From Streptomyces cyaneochromogenes (GTDB taxonomy: Bacteria > Actinomycetota > Actinomycetes > Streptomycetales > Streptomycetaceae), in NCBI RefSeq assembly GCF_003963535.1, contig NZ_CP034539.1, forward strand, positions 3,534,001 through 3,598,000: 64,000 bases of DNA, in the 5' to 3' direction. Shown piece by piece: positions 60,933 to 64,000 of the stretch. The notes beneath the pieces were generated by a model. That model saw only the letters and a program-made list of their open reading frames with translations, was not told where the DNA came from and made no database searches. Numbering within the stretch: position 1 is the stretch's first letter; every line of letters starts with the position of its first letter. The position numbers were made by a program, and so were the translations under genes.

Positions 60933-61475
60933 ATGATCGGCATGAGCACCCGCCACATCCTGTTGGGGCTGCTCGCCGCGGGGCCGAGCCATGGCTACGA
61001 CCTCAAGCGACGCCACGACGAACGTTTCCCGCAAGCCCGTCCGCTGGCCTACGGGCAGGTCTACACGACCTTGCGGCGCCTGGTCCGCGACGGCCTGGCC
61101 GAGGTCGAGGGCACCGACTCCGACGGCGGCCCGGAGCGGACGGCGTACCGCTCGACACCGGACGGAGCGCGTGAACGGGCCCGGTGGGCCGGGGAGATCG
61201 CGCCGCCCGCGCCGTTCGTGACGAACGAGATCTTCGCCAAGGTCGTCGTCTCGATCCTGTCCGGCGGCGACCCGGAGGCCTATCTGCGCGCCCAGCGCGC
61301 CGCCCACATGGAGCGGATGCGGGAGCTCACGGCGGTCAAGACCGCGCGCGGCGCCGACCTCGCGACCGTGCTCTCGGCGGACTACGCCCTCAATCACCTC
61401 GACGCCGACCTCCGTTGGATGACGACCACGGCGGCCCGGCTCATCACCCTGACCGCGGAGGTCGACACAGCATGA
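60933..61475 (+). CDS. PadR-family transcriptional regulator
   Basis: 180 aa. Winged helix STRHILLGLLAAGPSHGYDLKRRHDERF ... YGQVYTTLRRLVRDGLAEVE, and the C-terminal helical dimer domain. ATG 60933 or 60942. Usually paired with an ABC exporter; here only a fragment of one remains downstream. Confidence 0.93.
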   Translation: MIGMSTRHILLGLLAAGPSHGYDLKRRHDERFPQARPLAYGQVYTTLRRLVRDGLAEVEGTDSDGGPERTAYRSTPDGARERARWAGEIAPPAPFVTNEIFAKVVVSILSGGDPEAYLRAQRAAHMERMRELTAVKTARGADLATVLSADYALNHLDADLRWMTTTAARLITLTAEVDTA

Positions 61476-61494
61476 GCGACAGAGAGGGCATGGG

Positions 61495-61560
61495 TTGCCG
61501 CTGCCGGCGGCCCGTGACCTCGTCAAGGCACACAAGCTGATCCGCCGGACAGGCCCTGGC
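61495..61560 (+). pseudogene. N-terminal remnant of an ABC-exporter ATPase
   Basis: From a TTG at 61495 the sequence encodes LPAARDLVKAHKLIRR, matching the opening of PadR-linked ABC ATPases. An ATGA overlap with the PadR stop (61472) leads into a short out-of-frame peptide, so at least one indel precedes it. After about 20 codons it runs into a GC-rich hairpin and ends. The rest is lost. Confidence 0.45.
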
Positions 61561-61660
61561 CCCGGGCGGCCGCGCGACCGCCCGGCCCCGGGGCCACCGG
61601 GGGACCCTCGGGGCCGGATGTCGCCGGCACCGTACGGCAGGTGTGCGAAGGCCCGGATCG

Positions 61661-62197
61661 TCAGGCGGAAATGCCGTCGATCCGGGCCATGGCGTCCTCC
61701 GCGCCGAACGGCTGCAAGTACGGCAGCCAGCGCGGGTCCCTATGCCCGGTGCCGATGATGCGCCAGGCCAGGCCGGTGGGTGGAGCGGGTTTGTGGCGCA
61801 GCCGCCAGCCGATTTCGAACAGGTGTCGGTCGGCCTTCACGTGGTTGCAGCGGCGGCAGGACGCCACCACGTTGTCCCAGACGTGCTTGCCCCCGCGGCT
61901 GCGCGGGATGACGTGGTCGACGCTGGTTGCGACGCCACCGCAGTACATGCACCGGCCCCCGTCGCGCGCGAAGAGCGCTCTGCGGGTAAGAGGAACGGGC
62001 CCCCGATAGGGAACCCGGACGAATCGCTTGAGCCGGACCACGCTGGGTGCGGGGACTGTGACGGTTGCGCTGTGCATGAAGGCGCCGGACTCCTCGAGGC
62101 ATACGGCCTTGTTCTCGAGGACGAGGACGAGCGCGCGGCGGAGCGGTACGACGCCGAGTGGCTCGTACGACGCGTTGAGGACCAGGACATGCGGCAC
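61661..62197 (-). CDS. HNH endonuclease
   Basis: 178 aa. HNH domain: CMYCGGVATSVDHVIPRSRGGKHVWDNVVASCRRCNHVKADR, with paired Cys zinc ligands and the DH/N/H core. N-terminus PHVLVLNASYEPLGVVPLRRALVLVLENKAV is conserved in a streptomycete group. GTG 62197 has GGAGGCATCC. Substrate DNA unknown; common in chromosomes outside restriction loci. Confidence 0.9.
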   Translation of the reverse strand: MPHVLVLNASYEPLGVVPLRRALVLVLENKAVCLEESGAFMHSATVTVPAPSVVRLKRFVRVPYRGPVPLTRRALFARDGGRCMYCGGVATSVDHVIPRSRGGKHVWDNVVASCRRCNHVKADRHLFEIGWRLRHKPAPPTGLAWRIIGTGHRDPRWLPYLQPFGAEDAMARIDGISA

Positions 62198-62515
62198 GGA
62201 TGCCTCCTTGGGCGTCGGCGGCGCGTGGCTCGCGCCGGGACGATCTGTAGTCAGTCTCCCCTCTTGCCTGGTGAAAGCGCCACCATGTACCGGTAACGGG
62301 CTGAGAGTGTTTTCAACCACATCTCGATCCATCCCCCGGACGATGAACGCTTCATCCCACCAGTTCATCCCCGGGTGGGCACGTTTCCTCCCTCGAACAT
62401 GGCGCCGATCCACACACGATGCCCCGATAGTGTGGTGGGCCTGCCCCGCCGGTGACCTTTTCGTGACCTTGACCATCTGCCGGTGGGGCGGGCCGCTGCA
62501 CTGGAGGTACCCGCC
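62198..62515. other. Divergent promoter region of HNH and MscS genes
   Basis: About 320 bases. I saw no extra gene, tRNA or clear operator. Confidence 0.4.
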
Positions 62516-63610
62516 GTGTCCTTGCCCGCCTTTCTCCTGGCCGTCGGTTCGACGCCGTCACCGTCTCCCTCGGAGAGCGAGACCCCGTCGGTCCCCACGG
62601 TCCAGGACGCCCAGGAGAGCGCGACCCAGGCCGCGAGCTGGGTCGAGCAGAACTGGTCGACCTGGCTCGCGATAGGCCTCAAGGTCCTGCTGATCCTGGT
62701 GATCGCCGGGGTGCTGAGAGTGCTGATCCGGCGGGCGATCACCAAGCTCATAGACCGGATGAACCGCACCGCGCAGGCGGTGGACGGTACGGCGATCGGC
62801 GGCCTCCTGGTCAATGTCGAGCGCCGCCGTCAGCGCTCCCAGGCGATCGGCTCCGTCCTGCGCTCGGTGGCCAGCTTCCTGATCATGGGCACGGCCGCGC
62901 TGATGGTCCTGTCCGCCTTCGACATCAACCTGGCCCCGCTGCTCGCCTCCGCCGGTGTCGCGGGCGTGGCGATCGGCTTCGGCGCCCGCAACCTGGTCAC
63001 CGACTTCCTCTCCGGCGTCTTCATGATCCTGGAGGACCAGTACGGCGTCGGCGACTCGATCGACGCGGACGTCGCCTCCGGCGAGGTCATCGAGGTCGGC
63101 CTGCGCGTGACCAAGCTGCGCGGCGACAACGGCGAGATCTGGTACGTCCGCAACGGCGAGGTCAAGCGCATCGGCAACCTCTCGCAGGGCTGGTCGACGG
63201 CGGGCGTGGACGTCACGGTCCGCCCCTCCGAGAACCTCGACCGGGTCAAGGCCGTGCTGAGCGAGGTCGGCGAGGCGATGAGCAAGGAGGAGCCCTGGAA
63301 CGAGCTCCTCTGGGGCCCGATCGAGGTCCTCGGCCTGGACAGCGTGCTGCTGGACTCGATGGTCGTCCGCGTCTCGGCGAAGACCATGCCCGGCAAGTCC
63401 CTCACCGTCGAACGCGAGCTGCGCTGGCGCATCAAGCGCGCCTTCGACGCCGCCGACATCCCGATCGTCGGCCGCCCGGCGCTCCCGGTGGAGGACGCGG
63501 CCGCGACCGACCCGACGGCGGGCATCTCGGCCCCGTCGGCCTACGCCAACACCTCGTCGCCGCAGGCCCAGGCGGCCACTCCGCTGACGCCGCCGAGCGT
63601 GACGAAGTAG
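62516..63610 (+). CDS. MscS-family mechanosensitive channel
   Basis: 364 aa. Three membrane segments (about 55-75, 105-125 and 130-160), with the pore helix APLLASAGVAGVAIGFGARNLVTDFLSGVFMILEDQYGVGD, then the beta domain and a Pro/Ala-rich tail. Opens to relieve osmotic stress. GTG 62516 has GGAGGT 7 bases upstream. Ser/Pro-rich external N-terminus. Confidence 0.92.
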   Translation: MSLPAFLLAVGSTPSPSPSESETPSVPTVQDAQESATQAASWVEQNWSTWLAIGLKVLLILVIAGVLRVLIRRAITKLIDRMNRTAQAVDGTAIGGLLVNVERRRQRSQAIGSVLRSVASFLIMGTAALMVLSAFDINLAPLLASAGVAGVAIGFGARNLVTDFLSGVFMILEDQYGVGDSIDADVASGEVIEVGLRVTKLRGDNGEIWYVRNGEVKRIGNLSQGWSTAGVDVTVRPSENLDRVKAVLSEVGEAMSKEEPWNELLWGPIEVLGLDSVLLDSMVVRVSAKTMPGKSLTVERELRWRIKRAFDAADIPIVGRPALPVEDAAATDPTAGISAPSAYANTSSPQAQAATPLTPPSVTK

Positions 63611-63639
63611 GCCCACGAGGCCGCAGCAGCCGTATCACG

Positions 63640-63671
63640 AAGGGGCGCCCGGACGATTCCGGGCGCCCCTT
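63640..63671 (+). terminator. Terminator after the MscS channel
   Basis: A perfect 14-bp stem AAGGGGCGCCCGGA/TCCGGGCGCCCCTT with a 4-base loop. Confidence 0.8.
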
Positions 63672-63713
63672 GTCCGTCCGGCAACTCGGGAGTGCGCGGC
63701 GAGGGCGGGTTCC

Positions 63714-64000
63714 TTACGTTGCCGGATCCGGCGGCTCGTTCCGCGGTGCCGTCTCCTCGGCCGCCATGACTAGGCCGGGGACCTTGGGGAGTGCGGTGCG
63801 CACGGCGTCGGTCACGCGCGGGAGGTCGACGCCGAGGCGGGTGAGCCGGGGAAGCAGGTCATCCAGGGGGAGGCCGGCGAAGCGGACGATACGGAGGAAG
63901 TCACTGATCGGGTTGCCCAGGGACAGGGGGAGGCGAATGCTGTCCTCGCCCTGCTCGAACTCTTCGAGGCAGAGGCGGCGGTCGGTTCCGTCCAAGTCGT
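63714..64000 (-). CDS. Hypothetical protein, C-terminal part (5' end outside window)
   Basis: Open to the window edge, so at least 95 residues belong to a longer gene. Contains LPLSLGNPISDFLRIVRFAG and LDDLLPRLTRLGVDLPRVTDAVRTALPKVPG, which look helical and resemble wHTH-type repeats of streptomycete proteins. Not assigned. Confidence 0.6.
   Translation of the reverse strand, partial: DLDGTDRRLCLEEFEQGEDSIRLPLSLGNPISDFLRIVRFAGLPLDDLLPRLTRLGVDLPRVTDAVRTALPKVPGLVMAAEETAPRNEPPDPAT

Overview
The window is chromosomal DNA of a high-GC actinomycete, almost certainly a Streptomyces. The evidence is strong G/C bias at third codon positions, frequent GTG starts, a mycothiol-reductase-type protein, an LPXTG wall protein, Tat-type lipoproteins, many one-gene regulators with divergent targets, and the dispersed hairpin element typical of Streptomyces intergenic regions. 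No rRNA, tRNA, CRISPR array or prophage was seen.

Layout. 0-6 kb: the end of an amino-acid permease, a very large membrane Ser/Thr kinase, an LPKTG surface protein, a DNA alkylation repair protein and the biotin importer BioY. 6.2-12.9 kb: an organosulfur block made of a short sulfur-type leader peptide, a ROK regulator, an SsuACB-like ABC importer, a flavin monooxygenase and a TauD-like dioxygenase. 13-16 kb: a second amino-acid permease, an iron-type superoxide dismutase behind a perfect Nur box, and a methyltransferase.

16.1-29.8 kb: a sugar or polyol locus. A phosphatase and an FGGY kinase run left. To the right run a binding protein, two permeases, two different ATPases separated by a DeoR regulator, a 2-hydroxyacid dehydrogenase, a second FGGY kinase, a secreted phosphodiesterase and a small zinc-ribbon protein. 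A TnpB-only IS605-type element sits inside this operon; its ends and the empty target site can be reconstructed to the base.

29.8-42 kb: a DsbA-like reductase, an M1 aminopeptidase, a nuclease-fold protein, a MocR regulator, a glycosyltransferase and a serine hydrolase, then a metallophosphoesterase and a Nudix hydrolase. The stretch 34.5-36.9 kb is a graveyard of gene ends (glycosyltransferase and flavin oxidoreductase remnants). 42-51 kb: a large secreted subtilase, an ECF sigma factor with a partner membrane protein, asd, and a second M1 aminopeptidase. 51-64 kb: regulator/target pairs (LysR-EamA, EamA-MarR, FAD monooxygenase-TetR, PadR with a broken ABC gene), a frameshifted Nudix pseudogene, malQ with a coupled small repeat protein, an HNH endonuclease, an MscS channel and a partial gene at the edge.

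Most interesting: (1) the TnpB element in the polyol operon, with a predicted guide matching its own empty site; (2) the leader peptide and a second Cys-ending mini-ORF in the organosulfur block; (3) mutually exclusive hairpins before the second kinase; (4) several newly recognised gene remnants.
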